This document shows, in pieces, positions 25,744 through 34,472 of a stretch of 64,000 bases of DNA (the first letter of the stretch is position 1; each line of letters opens with the position of its first letter). Both the position numbers and the translations under genes were made by a program. The DNA comes from Blastocatellia bacterium (GTDB taxonomy: Bacteria > Acidobacteriota > Blastocatellia > HR10 > J050), in contig JANWZE010000030.1 of the NCBI GenBank assembly GCA_025054955.1, forward strand, positions 59,414 through 123,413, in the 5' to 3' direction. The notes beneath the pieces are model-generated. The model saw only the letters and a program-made list of their open reading frames with translations, was not told the DNA's origin and searched no databases.

Positions 25744-26861
25744 CGTAGTTTCAACGTCGAAAGACTCAGCAATGCAAACAAAATGGCCACGATCAGAAAG
25801 CGAAACACCACCTTCGTCTCCTTCCACCCCAGTAACTCAAAATGGTGATGTAACGGAGACATGCGAAATACACGATAACCGTGGCCGCGCCAGCGCTTGG
25901 TCACCTTAAACGTCACGACCTGAATCATCACCGACAACGCCTCAATCACAAATACACCGCCGATCATGAGCAACAACAGCTCCTGCTTAATCATCACGGC
26001 GATTAACCCAATTGTCCCGCCTAACGCCAGGCTCCCGACGTCGCCCATAAACACGTCGGCAGGCGGCGCATTGAACCAAAGAAATCCTAAACACGCGCCG
26101 GCCAACGCGCCGCAAAATACGGTCAGCTCGCCCACTTCAGCCATGTGCTCAATCAGCAAGTAACCAGCGAACGCATGATGGCTCGTCACATAGGTGAATG
26201 CTGTGAGCGCCGAAATGGTGATGAATGAGATGCCAACGGCCAACCCATCCAGCCCATCCGTCAGATTCACCGCATTGGACGCGCCAACTACCACAAACAA
26301 CAAAAACAACAAGTAGACGACCTTCGGCAACTCTGGGCGAAACGTCTTAAAGAACGGCACGCTCAACACGGTTGAATACTCCAACCAGTAAATCAGCGTC
26401 GCGCCCAGCGCCAGACTGATCGCCACTTGAGCGATGATCTTCTGCCAGCCGGTCCAGCCCAGCGATTGCTTTTTGACGACCTTGGTGTAATCATCGGCAA
26501 AACCGACGGCGCCAAACAACAGCAGTGAAGCCATTGCCAACCAGACACGCGAGTTGGTCAAATCACCCCACAACAGCGTGGAGACCACAACCGCGAAGAT
26601 CATCAACACGCCACCCATCGTCGGCGTGCCACGCTTGGCTTGATGTGACTCTGGCCCTTCGGACCGAATCTGCTGACCAATCTGCCAGCGACGCAACACC
26701 CCAACAAACCACGAGCCGACCAACAGCGTGATCACCACAGCAGTGGCCGAAGCCATCGCCGTGCGAAACGTGATGTAGCGGAAGACGTTCAGCGGATCGA
26801 GAACCGGGTACTGTTCACGAAAACTGAGATAAAGCCATTCGTAAAGCAAATATCTCAGCAT
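25740..26861 (-). CDS. mraY: Phospho-MurNAc-pentapeptide transferase
   Basis: MraY makes lipid I from UDP-MurNAc-pentapeptide and undecaprenyl phosphate in the cytoplasmic membrane. The 373-residue protein has ten transmembrane segments. Family motifs are KRGTPTMGGVLMI, FADDYTKVVKK (catalytic Asp pair), NAVNLTDGLDGLA, FLWFNAPPADVFMGDVGS and SPLHHHFELLGWKE with the histidine motif. ATG 26861 follows GAGGCGGC and lies six bases from the murF stop. All essential residues are present. Confidence 0.97.
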   Translation of the reverse strand: MLRYLLYEWLYLSFREQYPVLDPLNVFRYITFRTAMASATAVVITLLVGSWFVGVLRRWQIGQQIRSEGPESHQAKRGTPTMGGVLMIFAVVVSTLLWGDLTNSRVWLAMASLLLFGAVGFADDYTKVVKKQSLGWTGWQKIIAQVAISLALGATLIYWLEYSTVLSVPFFKTFRPELPKVVYLLFLLFVVVGASNAVNLTDGLDGLAVGISFITISALTAFTYVTSHHAFAGYLLIEHMAEVGELTVFCGALAGACLGFLWFNAPPADVFMGDVGSLALGGTIGLIAVMIKQELLLLMIGGVFVIEALSVMIQVVTFKVTKRWRGHGYRVFRMSPLHHHFELLGWKETKVVFRFLIVAILFALLSLSTLKLR

Positions 26862-26867
26862 GCCGCC

Positions 26868-28292
26868 TCATTCGGCTTCAGCACTCAACCGTTCCCATTC
26901 GGCGATCACCCGCTCCAGTTGAACAGCGCGCGATCCCTTGACAAGCACCAGATCGCCTTCACGCAACTTGTCAAACAACCAACGAGCCGCCGCTTCAGGC
27001 GTCTCGTAAAACACGGCCGCCTCATCGGGCATGGAGGCGTCGCGCGCGCCGTTGACGATCTCTGCGGCTAATCCGCGCACGCCCACAACAATGTCTATCC
27101 CCTGATGAGCCATCTGGCGGCCACATTCACGGTGCATCGCTGGCGCGCTCTCACCCAGTTCGAGCATTTCGCCAGCCACCACAATGCGTCGGTTAACACT
27201 ATTGGTCGCGCACAGCAGCGCGACCATCTCATTCAACGCGCGTGGATTTGAATTGTACGCATCATTGATGACGGTAAACCCGCGAGGAAACCGTAGGACT
27301 TCGCCTCGCTTCGAAATAGGCGCAGCCTGCGCCAGCGCCGCGGCGATCTGCGCGAGTGGAACGCCAAAATAATCGGCCACCGTCGCCGCTGCCAATGCGT
27401 TATAGATGCTGTGTCGTCCCATCAAGGGCGACTCAATGGCCACTTGCCCGCGCGGCGTATCCAGCGTGAAGCGAACGCCATCCAGTCCACGCAGCTCGAT
27501 CTCGCGCGCCATCACATCTGCGTCATGCTCAATCCCAAACGTGCGCGTGGCAATCAGTCGCCGAAAGCGCATCCGCGCCACACGCACATCATCAATGTTC
27601 AAGACGGCCAACCCGCCCTCTTTGACATTGTCCACCATCTCTGCCTTGGCCTCGGCAATCTCATCCACGCTGGAGAAAAATTCTAAATGAACCGCTGCTA
27701 CCAACGTTACAACCCCAACATCCGGCTGAGCAATGGAACACAACTGCTGAATCTCCCCGCGGTGGTTCATGCCCATTTCCAGAACCAGATAGTCAACATC
27801 CGCCGGATGCCTGCCATGTGAAATCAGTTGAAGCACCGAAAGGGGCAGGCCGACCAGATTGTTAAAATTTCCGATGGTCTTGATCACGCGCGCGCCGCCG
27901 GCGGCCAGCATCAACGCGGTTAACTCTTTGGTCGCCGTCTTACCGGCGCTGCCGGTGATGCCGATTACCGGGCCGCCCCATGCCTGACGAACGGCTCGCG
28001 CTAGCCCCTGAAGCGCCGCCAACGTATCCTTCACGCGCAACAATGGCGCAGCACCCGCGCCAGCTTCAGGCGTCGGCGCTTCCTCAGAGACCACCGCCGC
28101 GCAAGCGCCACGCGCCAGCGCGTCGGCAACAAACGCGTGCCCATCATGTGTCGAGCCTCGCAACGCAAAGAACAACTGGCCCGGCTCAATCGTGCGCGAA
28201 TCAATCGAAAAACCTTGCGGCTCGATGCCAGCCGAAACCGCATCAAGCTCAACGCTCGCCTCGATGATCTGGGCAATTTCGCTCAACTTCAT
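26868..28292 (-). CDS. murF: UDP-MurNAc-tripeptide--D-Ala-D-Ala ligase
   Basis: MurF adds D-Ala-D-Ala to UDP-MurNAc-tripeptide, completing the pentapeptide. The 474-residue protein has FSIDSRTIEPGQLFFALRG, the ATP loop GITGSAGKTATKEL, EMGMNHRGEI and VINDAYNSNPRALNEMV, the classic MurF series. ATG 28292 has an AGAAGGAT site. It follows murE after 27 bases. The D-Ala-D-Ala ligase (ddl) that supplies its substrate is not in this cluster and must be elsewhere. Confidence 0.96.
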   Translation of the reverse strand: MKLSEIAQIIEASVELDAVSAGIEPQGFSIDSRTIEPGQLFFALRGSTHDGHAFVADALARGACAAVVSEEAPTPEAGAGAAPLLRVKDTLAALQGLARAVRQAWGGPVIGITGSAGKTATKELTALMLAAGGARVIKTIGNFNNLVGLPLSVLQLISHGRHPADVDYLVLEMGMNHRGEIQQLCSIAQPDVGVVTLVAAVHLEFFSSVDEIAEAKAEMVDNVKEGGLAVLNIDDVRVARMRFRRLIATRTFGIEHDADVMAREIELRGLDGVRFTLDTPRGQVAIESPLMGRHSIYNALAAATVADYFGVPLAQIAAALAQAAPISKRGEVLRFPRGFTVINDAYNSNPRALNEMVALLCATNSVNRRIVVAGEMLELGESAPAMHRECGRQMAHQGIDIVVGVRGLAAEIVNGARDASMPDEAAVFYETPEAAARWLFDKLREGDLVLVKGSRAVQLERVIAEWERLSAEAE

Positions 28293-28319
28293 AATCCTTC
28301 TCCGAGCTGCGCACCTGCA

Positions 28320-29828
28320 CTAGCGCTCCGTCGCCGATGCCGGTTGCGTGCTACTCGTTCCAAGCCGTTGCCGGATCGCTTCCCTGGCTACTTCACGATC
28401 ATCAAACGGAATCGTCTGATCCTTGATGAGCTGATATGTTTCATGCCCCTTGCCTGCGATCAATACCAAGTCCCCTGAACGAGCCTGCTCAATGGCGTGA
28501 TAGATCGCTTGGCGCCGATCAACGATTTTGCTATAAGGCTTGCCAACGCGCTGCAATCCCACTTCGATGTCTCGAATGATGGCTTCAGGGTCTTCCGACC
28601 GCGGATTATCTGAGGTCACAATCACCATGTCAGACAATTGCGCCGCCACTTCACCCATTGGGGCGCGTTTGGTGAGATCGCGGTCGCCGCCGCAACCGAA
28701 GAGGGTGATGATTCGGTAGGGGGTAAGTACTCGCGCTGTCTCAAGTACGTTCTTCAACGCATCATGAGTGTGAGCGTAGTCGACGACGACCGCGAAGTCT
28801 TGTCCTTCATCCACAACTTCAAATCGGCCAGGAACCGGCCCGCATTGACGTATACCATCCACGATGACTTCCTCATCCAGATCCAGCAACAATCCCACGG
28901 TGATCGCGGCCAACACGTTATATACATGTGGTCGCCCGACCAGCGCCGATTTGATTGCCAACTGCCCAAGCGGTGTCCGAGCCTCAAACTCCAGGCCGGT
29001 CAATCCGCATTGGAAGGATGACGCCGATACATCAGCGTTTTCACTTAATCCATAGGTCAAGACTCGTTGAGAACGACTGGAGGCGAACTCGAATAGCCGC
29101 ATGGCCCACGGATCGTCAGCGTTCAATGCCACACATCGGGGCGGCGCCCCGCCGACCCCTTCAAATAGCCGACGCTTGGCGGCAAAGTACCGCTCCATCG
29201 TCCCGTGATAATCCAAATGCTCCGGCGTCAGATTCGTAAACACCGCCACAGCAAACTCACTGCCATGCACACGCTTGAGCTCCAACGCATGAGAGGAGAC
29301 CTCCATGACGGCATATCGAGCGCCGCGCAGACAGGCCTCGCGGAGGAATCGTTGAATGTCCGGCGCTTCCGGCGTCGTTCGATCAGCCGGGCGCTGTTCA
29401 TCGCCCAGCCGATAATGGATCGTGCCCAGCATCGCTGAAGGGGCGCCGGTCGCTCTGAAAATCGAATCAATCAGATGCGTCGTTGTTGTTTTCCCGTTCG
29501 TGCCCGTCACGCCCACCAACTGCAATTGTCGTGATGGGTGGCCAAAGACTTCTGCGGCGGCGAAGGCCAAGGCCAGCCGAACATCATCCACATGCAACCA
29601 TGAGCCGGAGAAATCGGCTGGGCAGGGTCGTTCCGATATGACGGCCACAGCGCCACGCTCCATGGCTTGCGCAATGTAGTCATGTCCATCAAAGCGCGCG
29701 CCACAGATGGCTGCAAACACACTGCCGGGGATGCACCGACGCGAGTCATGCGTCACGTCGGTCACCTGGACGTCGAGCTCTCCTGAAGCTTCCGCTCCAA
29801 TGGCGTTGGCTAGTTCCCTCAGCGTCAT
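28320..29828 (-). CDS. murE: UDP-MurNAc-L-Ala-D-Glu--meso-DAP ligase
   Basis: MurE adds the third amino acid of the stem peptide. The 502-residue protein has VTDVTHDSRRCIPGSVFAAI, the ATP loop VGVTGTNGKTTTTHL, YAVMEVSSHAL and VVVDYAHTHDAL. The motif TSDNPRSEDP contains DNPR, the established signature for meso-diaminopimelate rather than lysine, which fits the Mpl found nearby. ATG 29828 is chosen because GGAGAG sits just upstream; an in-frame ATG at 29870 would add 14 poorly conserved residues. The gene follows ftsI in the dcw order. Confidence 0.95.
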   Translation of the reverse strand: MTLRELANAIGAEASGELDVQVTDVTHDSRRCIPGSVFAAICGARFDGHDYIAQAMERGAVAVISERPCPADFSGSWLHVDDVRLALAFAAAEVFGHPSRQLQLVGVTGTNGKTTTTHLIDSIFRATGAPSAMLGTIHYRLGDEQRPADRTTPEAPDIQRFLREACLRGARYAVMEVSSHALELKRVHGSEFAVAVFTNLTPEHLDYHGTMERYFAAKRRLFEGVGGAPPRCVALNADDPWAMRLFEFASSRSQRVLTYGLSENADVSASSFQCGLTGLEFEARTPLGQLAIKSALVGRPHVYNVLAAITVGLLLDLDEEVIVDGIRQCGPVPGRFEVVDEGQDFAVVVDYAHTHDALKNVLETARVLTPYRIITLFGCGGDRDLTKRAPMGEVAAQLSDMVIVTSDNPRSEDPEAIIRDIEVGLQRVGKPYSKIVDRRQAIYHAIEQARSGDLVLIAGKGHETYQLIKDQTIPFDDREVAREAIRQRLGTSSTQPASATER

Positions 29829-29894
29829 GTCTGCTCTCCACGCGCGAGCATCATCAGGCAAACTCAACATGACAGATTTATCTCGGCACGACCA

Positions 29895-31964
29895 TCATTG
29901 CGCAAACTCAACTTGACAGGTCTGTCCGATGGCTATTGGCGTGCCCGGCGCCGGCGTTTGATTGACGGCGCGCCCCGATCCAACAACAACTAAGCGAAGT
30001 CCTAAACGAGCGCACGTGTCGGCCACTGATCGTAGAGTGTGCCCATGGAAACTCGGCATCACGGGGGCAGCCTCGTGCCCTTGTGCGGGCTGCGCAGTTG
30101 CCAAGCCATTGCTCCAGCGCGTCAGTCCAACCTCCATCGTTGCTTCGCGCGAGTGCGCCTGCACGGGCTGTTGGAGCGGCTCATCGGACTGGCTCGTCGG
30201 CGTTGTCTCGGCGATGGCGCCTCCCGTTTCCTCCGAGGCAAAGGCTTGTCTCCATGCCGCAAATTCTACGTTGGGCTTGGCCGAGTCAGGCACCACGTTT
30301 AGATACTGTAAGGCCATCTCAGCAATTCGTTGGAACACCGGCGCCGCCACTTGACCGCCATGATACGCGCCACGTGGCCCGTCAATGACAACGATGACGG
30401 CGACCTGAGGATGATTGACCGGAGCGAACCCAGCAAACGAAGCAACATACCGATGCGTGGAATAACGTCCAGTCGCCGGATCAAATTGCTGCGCCGTGCC
30501 GGTCTTGCCGGCTGCTGAATAGCCATTGAGTCGCGCCCGTTTGCCCGTTCCGCGCAGGACAACTCCTTCCAACATCCTGGCCACCGTGCGCGCCACTTGT
30601 GGACTAATCACGCGCCGCGTGTGCGCCTCAGGCTCAGTGATCACGTCCCCTGCTCGCGAATGCACAGCGCGTACCAGACGAGGTTGCACCCATACGCCAT
30701 CATTGGCCACCACCGCCACCGCAGCTAACATCTGCAACGGCGTCACGCCGATTTCTTGTCCAATTGAGATCGCGCCAATCGAAGGCGCGCTCCATTGCTG
30801 AACCGGACGAACCAGGCCAGCCGCTTCGCCCGATAGCTCGACCCCTGTGCGCTGACCAAAACCAAACTGGTGAATATATCGGCCCAGCCGCTGTTGACCG
30901 AGGCGAAGTCCTAGACGAATCGCGCCTACATTGCTGGAATTTTCCAGCGCCTCTTGCACACTCAACACGGAAAACGTCTTGTGATCGCGGATCACGTGTC
31001 CGGCCAACACCACCCGGCCACCAGAACAATCCAGCATGTCTTCAGAACCGACCAATCGCTCCTGCAACGCCGCCGCATAGGTGACGATCTTGAAGACCGA
31101 CCCAGGCTCATAGAGGTCGCGCACTGCGCGGTTACGACGTTGTTGTTCTGATGAGCCAGCAAACTCATTTGGATCAAATCTCGGCATGCTCGCCATCGCG
31201 AGAATTTCGCCAGTTCTCGGCTGCATGACAATAGCGACGCCGCTCTGCGCGCTGGAGTGCCGCACAGCTTGTTCCAACGCCTGCTCGGTCTCTTGCTGAA
31301 TCACGGCGTCAATCGTCAGTGTCACATCTTGACCTTTGTGAACGGGCGGCTGCGCCAACCCATAGGATCGCCCGCGCGCATCGCGTTGCACTAACACGTA
31401 TCCTTCCTGACCGCGCAAGTGCTCATCATAGGCCAGCTCAACACCATCAAGCCCAACTTCATCAATCCCCACGTAACCCAGCACGTGCGCAGCCAACTGC
31501 CGATTCGGGTAGTACCGCTTGTTCTCACTCACAAAGTGAATGCCGGACAGACCTAAGGATTTGACAGCGGCCACCTCCTCGTCACTGAGCTTGCGCTTGA
31601 TCCACACAAACTCGCGTTCGCTGGATAACTTCTGCAAAAGCTCTGATCGGTTCAGCCCCAAAACCCGCGCCAACTCAGTCGCCGCTTGTGCCACCGAAGC
31701 AAGCTCCGCCGGCACAGCAAACACGGACTGCACCTCCACGCTGCGGGCTAACTCACGACCGAGCCGATCATAGATCATGCCTCGCAATGGACTAATCCGA
31801 ACGACCCGCTGACGCTGCCGCTCGGCGCGGGCTGCCAATGCCTCGTGCTGAACGATCTGCAGACAGATCAATCGCCCGATGATGAGCAGAATCCATCCCA
31901 CCATGAAAATGACCACCAGCAGGCTGCGTTGCCGCAGCTTGGATTGTCCACCTCTGCTCTTCAT
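29895..31964 (-). CDS. ftsI: Division transpeptidase FtsI (PBP class B) with C-terminal PASTA domain
   Basis: A class B penicillin-binding protein that crosslinks septal murein with FtsW. The 689-residue protein has a short basic head, one transmembrane helix (about 14-37), a PBP dimerisation domain (PLRGMIYDRLGRELA onward) and the transpeptidase domain with YEPGSVFK (catalytic Ser near 289), SSN near 344 and KTGTAQ near 487. After a Gln/Thr-rich linker a PASTA domain ends the protein (VMPSFHGHTLRSVADTCARL on), more typical of Gram-positive division PBPs and FtsI of several other phyla. ATG 31964 follows AGGGGG; GTG 31967 adds one residue. Confidence 0.94.
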   Translation of the reverse strand: MKSRGGQSKLRQRSLLVVIFMVGWILLIIGRLICLQIVQHEALAARAERQRQRVVRISPLRGMIYDRLGRELARSVEVQSVFAVPAELASVAQAATELARVLGLNRSELLQKLSSEREFVWIKRKLSDEEVAAVKSLGLSGIHFVSENKRYYPNRQLAAHVLGYVGIDEVGLDGVELAYDEHLRGQEGYVLVQRDARGRSYGLAQPPVHKGQDVTLTIDAVIQQETEQALEQAVRHSSAQSGVAIVMQPRTGEILAMASMPRFDPNEFAGSSEQQRRNRAVRDLYEPGSVFKIVTYAAALQERLVGSEDMLDCSGGRVVLAGHVIRDHKTFSVLSVQEALENSSNVGAIRLGLRLGQQRLGRYIHQFGFGQRTGVELSGEAAGLVRPVQQWSAPSIGAISIGQEIGVTPLQMLAAVAVVANDGVWVQPRLVRAVHSRAGDVITEPEAHTRRVISPQVARTVARMLEGVVLRGTGKRARLNGYSAAGKTGTAQQFDPATGRYSTHRYVASFAGFAPVNHPQVAVIVVIDGPRGAYHGGQVAAPVFQRIAEMALQYLNVVPDSAKPNVEFAAWRQAFASEETGGAIAETTPTSQSDEPLQQPVQAHSREATMEVGLTRWSNGLATAQPAQGHEAAPVMPSFHGHTLRSVADTCARLGLRLVVVGSGRAVNQTPAPGTPIAIGQTCQVEFAQ

Positions 31965-31997
31965 CACACCCCCTCTGTTCTGCCGACGCCGCAGTCG

Positions 31998-32669
31998 CTA
32001 TCGTTGCTCCGCCGTTGAGGCGTGCCCGACACGCTCCGCCGACGGATGCGACTCACTCCGGCTCCATCCCGTCGCGGGCAATAGCTCGGTCTGTGCGCTC
32101 GTTCGGCTCTCTGGCGCCAGCTCTGAAATCGTTCCTCGACCACCAACGGAATCAACCCACCGCGGCCGTTTCAATGGTGCGGACACCACCGGCTTACTCT
32201 CGGCGCCGGCTCGGACCGTCCTAGACTGCTTTGAACGCCGATGCGCGTTCTGCATTCGGGTCAACTCATCTACTGCCTTGATCGGCGCCCCTTGCGAACC
32301 ACTGGACATCGCCGGCGAGCGCTGTGGAAAACCTCCATCAGCACCGGCCACGATAATCTGAGAGGCACTGGGCCGAACCAGACCCAAGCGTCGCGCTAAC
32401 GGCTCCAGCACATGAGGAGAACGATAGTAAGCTCTCTCCTGCTCGAGTCGCTGCCGCTCCCGTTGCAACTGCTGGCGCAACCGCATCAACTGTTGAACAC
32501 GATACTGGTCTTGCACCGTCTCAGCGCGTAGCGCGACGGCATAGATCAATCCGCCCACCAGCAGCGCACTGACAACAACCATCGGTAAAATACGGCCTGT
32601 GTGCAGCGTGGTCAGGTGGCGAGCACGCGGCGTATTTTCGATTCTCGGCATGTAGTAGTTGTTTTTCAT
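31998..32669 (-). CDS. ftsL: FtsL-like division protein with long C-terminal extension
   Basis: A 223-residue bitopic protein: short cytoplasmic head, one transmembrane helix (TGRILPMVVVSALLVGGLIY), then a Gln/Arg/Leu heptad-rich coiled coil (QDQYRVQQLMRLRQQLQRER region) and the short SPHVLEPLARRLGL segment typical of FtsL/DivIC. About 110 further residues are Ser-, Arg- and Pro-rich and look disordered; ordinary FtsL is close to 100-120 residues in all. Position between rsmH and ftsI supports the call. ATG 32669 is preferred; TTG 32696, overlapping nothing, is possible. Sequence identity in this family is always low. Confidence 0.82.
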   Translation of the reverse strand: MKNNYYMPRIENTPRARHLTTLHTGRILPMVVVSALLVGGLIYAVALRAETVQDQYRVQQLMRLRQQLQRERQRLEQERAYYRSPHVLEPLARRLGLVRPSASQIIVAGADGGFPQRSPAMSSGSQGAPIKAVDELTRMQNAHRRSKQSRTVRAGAESKPVVSAPLKRPRWVDSVGGRGTISELAPESRTSAQTELLPATGWSRSESHPSAERVGHASTAEQR

Positions 32670-32697
32670 GGTCAGCTTTGCCAGGATGAAGAGCAAG

Positions 32698-33663
32698 CTA
32701 ATGCTCTGCTCCGCTCAACTTGCAACAGGCGCGCAACTTGGCGCTGCGCGCGCGTGGATTCAGGCTGATTTCCGCTGCTGACGGAACGACTGGCTTGCGC
32801 GTCAGAATCTGAACGCGACGCCCAGCGCCACAGCCGGGGCACTGAGCTCCACTCAGCGCAATCGGCGGTCGGCATTGACATTGCCCAGCATGAAACCGCA
32901 ATGACTGCTTGATGATTCGATCCTCTAAAGAATGGAATGTAATGGCCACAAAGCGCCCACCTGGTTTGAGCTGTCGGATAGCCGTTGCCACAAACGTATC
33001 CAACCCACTGAGCTCATCATTGACGGCTATGCGCAATGCTTGGAATGTCCTGGTCGCAGGATGAATCCGCCAACGCCCTCGTCCCCCACTCGCCTTCAAT
33101 ATAATAGAGGCAAGCTGCGTGGTGGTTTCAATGCGGCCGTGTTGCCGTTGCCTGACAATAGCACGAGCTAGACGACGAGCCAACGGGTCTTCCCCGTACT
33201 GAAAGATCAAGTTGGCCAACTCGACTTCAGAAAGCGAGTTGACCAAGTCGGCGGCTGTCAGTTGCTGCCGCCGGTCCATTCGCATATCCAGCGGTCCCTC
33301 CTGCTGAAAGCTGAATCCACGACTCGCATCATCCAGTTGGTGCGAAGAAATGCCCAGGTCAACCAAAATGCCATCCGCAGGAGGAATCATCCCAGCCTCA
33401 GACAAAGCGGCCAGCTCCTTAAAATTCGCGTGAATCGCAGAAAATCGTGAACCAAATTGACTGAGTCGCTCAACGGCCATCCGCAGCGCTGATTCGTCTC
33501 GGTCCAAACCAATCACCCGGCAATGGGGCGAAGCGACCAACATAGCCCACGAATGACCACCAACGCCCACTGTCCCATCAATAAAGACACCGCCTCGCTC
33601 GGGCTGCAAGAAATTGATGACCTCCCGAACAAGCACGGGCTGGTGTCGGGAGCTGGCACTCAT
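32698..33663 (-). CDS. rsmH: 16S rRNA m4C1402 methyltransferase RsmH (MraW)
   Basis: RsmH N4-methylates C1402 of 16S rRNA with SAM. The 321-residue protein starts SASSRHQPVLVREVINFL, has FIDGTVGVGGHSWAML (SAM motif), GILVDLGISSHQLDDASRGFS in two adjacent conserved pieces, PATRTFQALRIAVNDEL and AITFHSLEDRIIKQ, all characteristic. ATG 33663 is 13 bases after the mraZ stop; longer upstream extensions overlap mraZ in another frame and are rejected. A C-terminal Cys-rich segment (CQCRPPIALSGAQCPGCG) resembles a zinc-binding finger seen in some homologues. Confidence 0.94.
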   Translation of the reverse strand: MSASSRHQPVLVREVINFLQPERGGVFIDGTVGVGGHSWAMLVASPHCRVIGLDRDESALRMAVERLSQFGSRFSAIHANFKELAALSEAGMIPPADGILVDLGISSHQLDDASRGFSFQQEGPLDMRMDRRQQLTAADLVNSLSEVELANLIFQYGEDPLARRLARAIVRQRQHGRIETTTQLASIILKASGGRGRWRIHPATRTFQALRIAVNDELSGLDTFVATAIRQLKPGGRFVAITFHSLEDRIIKQSLRFHAGQCQCRPPIALSGAQCPGCGAGRRVQILTRKPVVPSAAEISLNPRARSAKLRACCKLSGAEH

Positions 33664-33676
33664 ATCCGGGTCTGCA

Positions 33677-34117
33677 CTATATGCCAAATTTTGCAATTGC
33701 CGCTGCATCTTCCGATATGTAAGGCTTTTCCTCCAACCGCCTCTCAAAAATTTCTGTATTCCAAACATCCAGGTGATGGAGGTAACCAAGGACCGAAACC
33801 TCGCCCGCCAACTGGGCTTTCTCTCGTAACAGAGGATGAATCAAAATACGGCCTTGAGGGTCCATCGAAGCCTGCTGGCCGTAATAACTCGTTCTATCCA
33901 TGAACTTTAACTTGGCCGGGTCCATAATCGGCGGCTCTGCCAACCGAGCCTCAATCTTTTCCCACTCCGGCAACGGATAAATCAACGCCGACTCGCCTGT
34001 GATGCTGGTCACAAAGAACTCTGTGCCGTACTTTTCCTGAATGATGTTACGAAACGCAGCAGGAATTTTGAGACGGCCTTTATCGTCAATACTGGCTTTA
34101 TAATGGCCACGTAACAT
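33677..34117 (-). CDS. mraZ: Transcriptional regulator MraZ
   Basis: MraZ is a DNA-binding protein with two SpoVT/AbrB-like domains that regulates the dcw promoter, usually as a repressor of its own operon. The 146-residue protein starts MLRGHYKASIDDKGRLKIPA, the standard first half, and the second half has SYYGQQASMDPQGRILIHPLLRE. It is the first gene of the cluster. Upstream lie a sigma70-like promoter (34233-34262) and three 10-bp direct repeats (34201-34230) that match known MraZ boxes. AAGGAG lies 12 bases before the ATG, a little far. Confidence 0.95.
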   Translation of the reverse strand: MLRGHYKASIDDKGRLKIPAAFRNIIQEKYGTEFFVTSITGESALIYPLPEWEKIEARLAEPPIMDPAKLKFMDRTSYYGQQASMDPQGRILIHPLLREKAQLAGEVSVLGYLHHLDVWNTEIFERRLEEKPYISEDAAAIAKFGI

Positions 34118-34200
34118 GCAGATTTCTATCTCCTTTCCTACTGCAACCTAATGTATAACTTTAGACCCGCTCTGTCTCTTTACCACACCACCCTGTACCC

Positions 34201-34230
34201 AACCACTTTTGACCACTTTTGGCCACTGCT
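34201..34230 (-). promoter_or_regulatory. MraZ operator: three 10-bp direct repeats
   Basis: Reverse strand reads AGTGGCCAAA, AGTGGTCAAA, AGTGGTTGGG: three AGTGG half-sites with exact 10-base period, about one helical turn each. They lie immediately downstream of the -10 box. Known MraZ boxes are tandem GTGG/TGGG repeats of the same spacing, so autoregulation of the dcw operon is a strong inference. Confidence 0.8.
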
Positions 34231-34232
34231 GT

Positions 34233-34262
34233 ATGGTACGCCAGTTGAACGTTTTCTGTCAA
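34233..34262 (-). promoter_or_regulatory. dcw (mraZ) promoter
   Basis: Reverse strand: TTGACA (34262-34257), 18-base spacer, TACCAT (34238-34233). The start point would fall within the MraZ repeats, giving an mRNA leader of about 110 bases before mraZ. Confidence 0.6.
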
Positions 34263-34327
34263 GTGAAAAATTTTTCCAGCCCAAATCAAAAATTGCTAAT
34301 TATTAGTGGGTTAGGCCAATATATTAA

Positions 34328-34342
34328 GGTTAAACTTTAACC
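34328..34342. promoter_or_regulatory. Perfect palindrome GGTTAAA-C-TTTAACC
   Basis: A 15-base perfect inverted repeat 55 bases upstream of the ZIP gene -35 box. It could be an operator for a metal-responsive regulator. The regulator is not identifiable. Confidence 0.4.
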
Positions 34343-34397
34343 AATGCTCACAATTATTCAAAAATGGGGCTGTTGGCTGTTGCCTGAGTGCCAATTG

Positions 34398-34426
34398 TTG
34401 TATTGAGGGGAACGAATCGGTATACT
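34398..34426 (+). promoter_or_regulatory. Promoter of the ZIP transporter gene
   Basis: TTGTAT (34398-34403), 17-base spacer, TATACT (34421-34426). The start point near 34433 lies after the in-frame GTG at 34428, which argues that ATG 34473 is the true start. Confidence 0.55.
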
Positions 34427-34472
34427 TGTGGACCACAACTATCCAACTGAGGTCCAACGCCAAAGGAAGGTC

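Larger units (their letters stand above)
34118..34472. other. Divergent control region between mraZ and the ZIP transporter gene
   Basis: About 355 bases without a gene. It contains the mraZ promoter and MraZ repeat operator, an AT-rich centre, a perfect palindrome (34328-34342), and the promoter for the ZIP gene (34398-34426). Its clear AT bias against the neighbouring genes fits a regulatory region. Confidence 0.7.
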
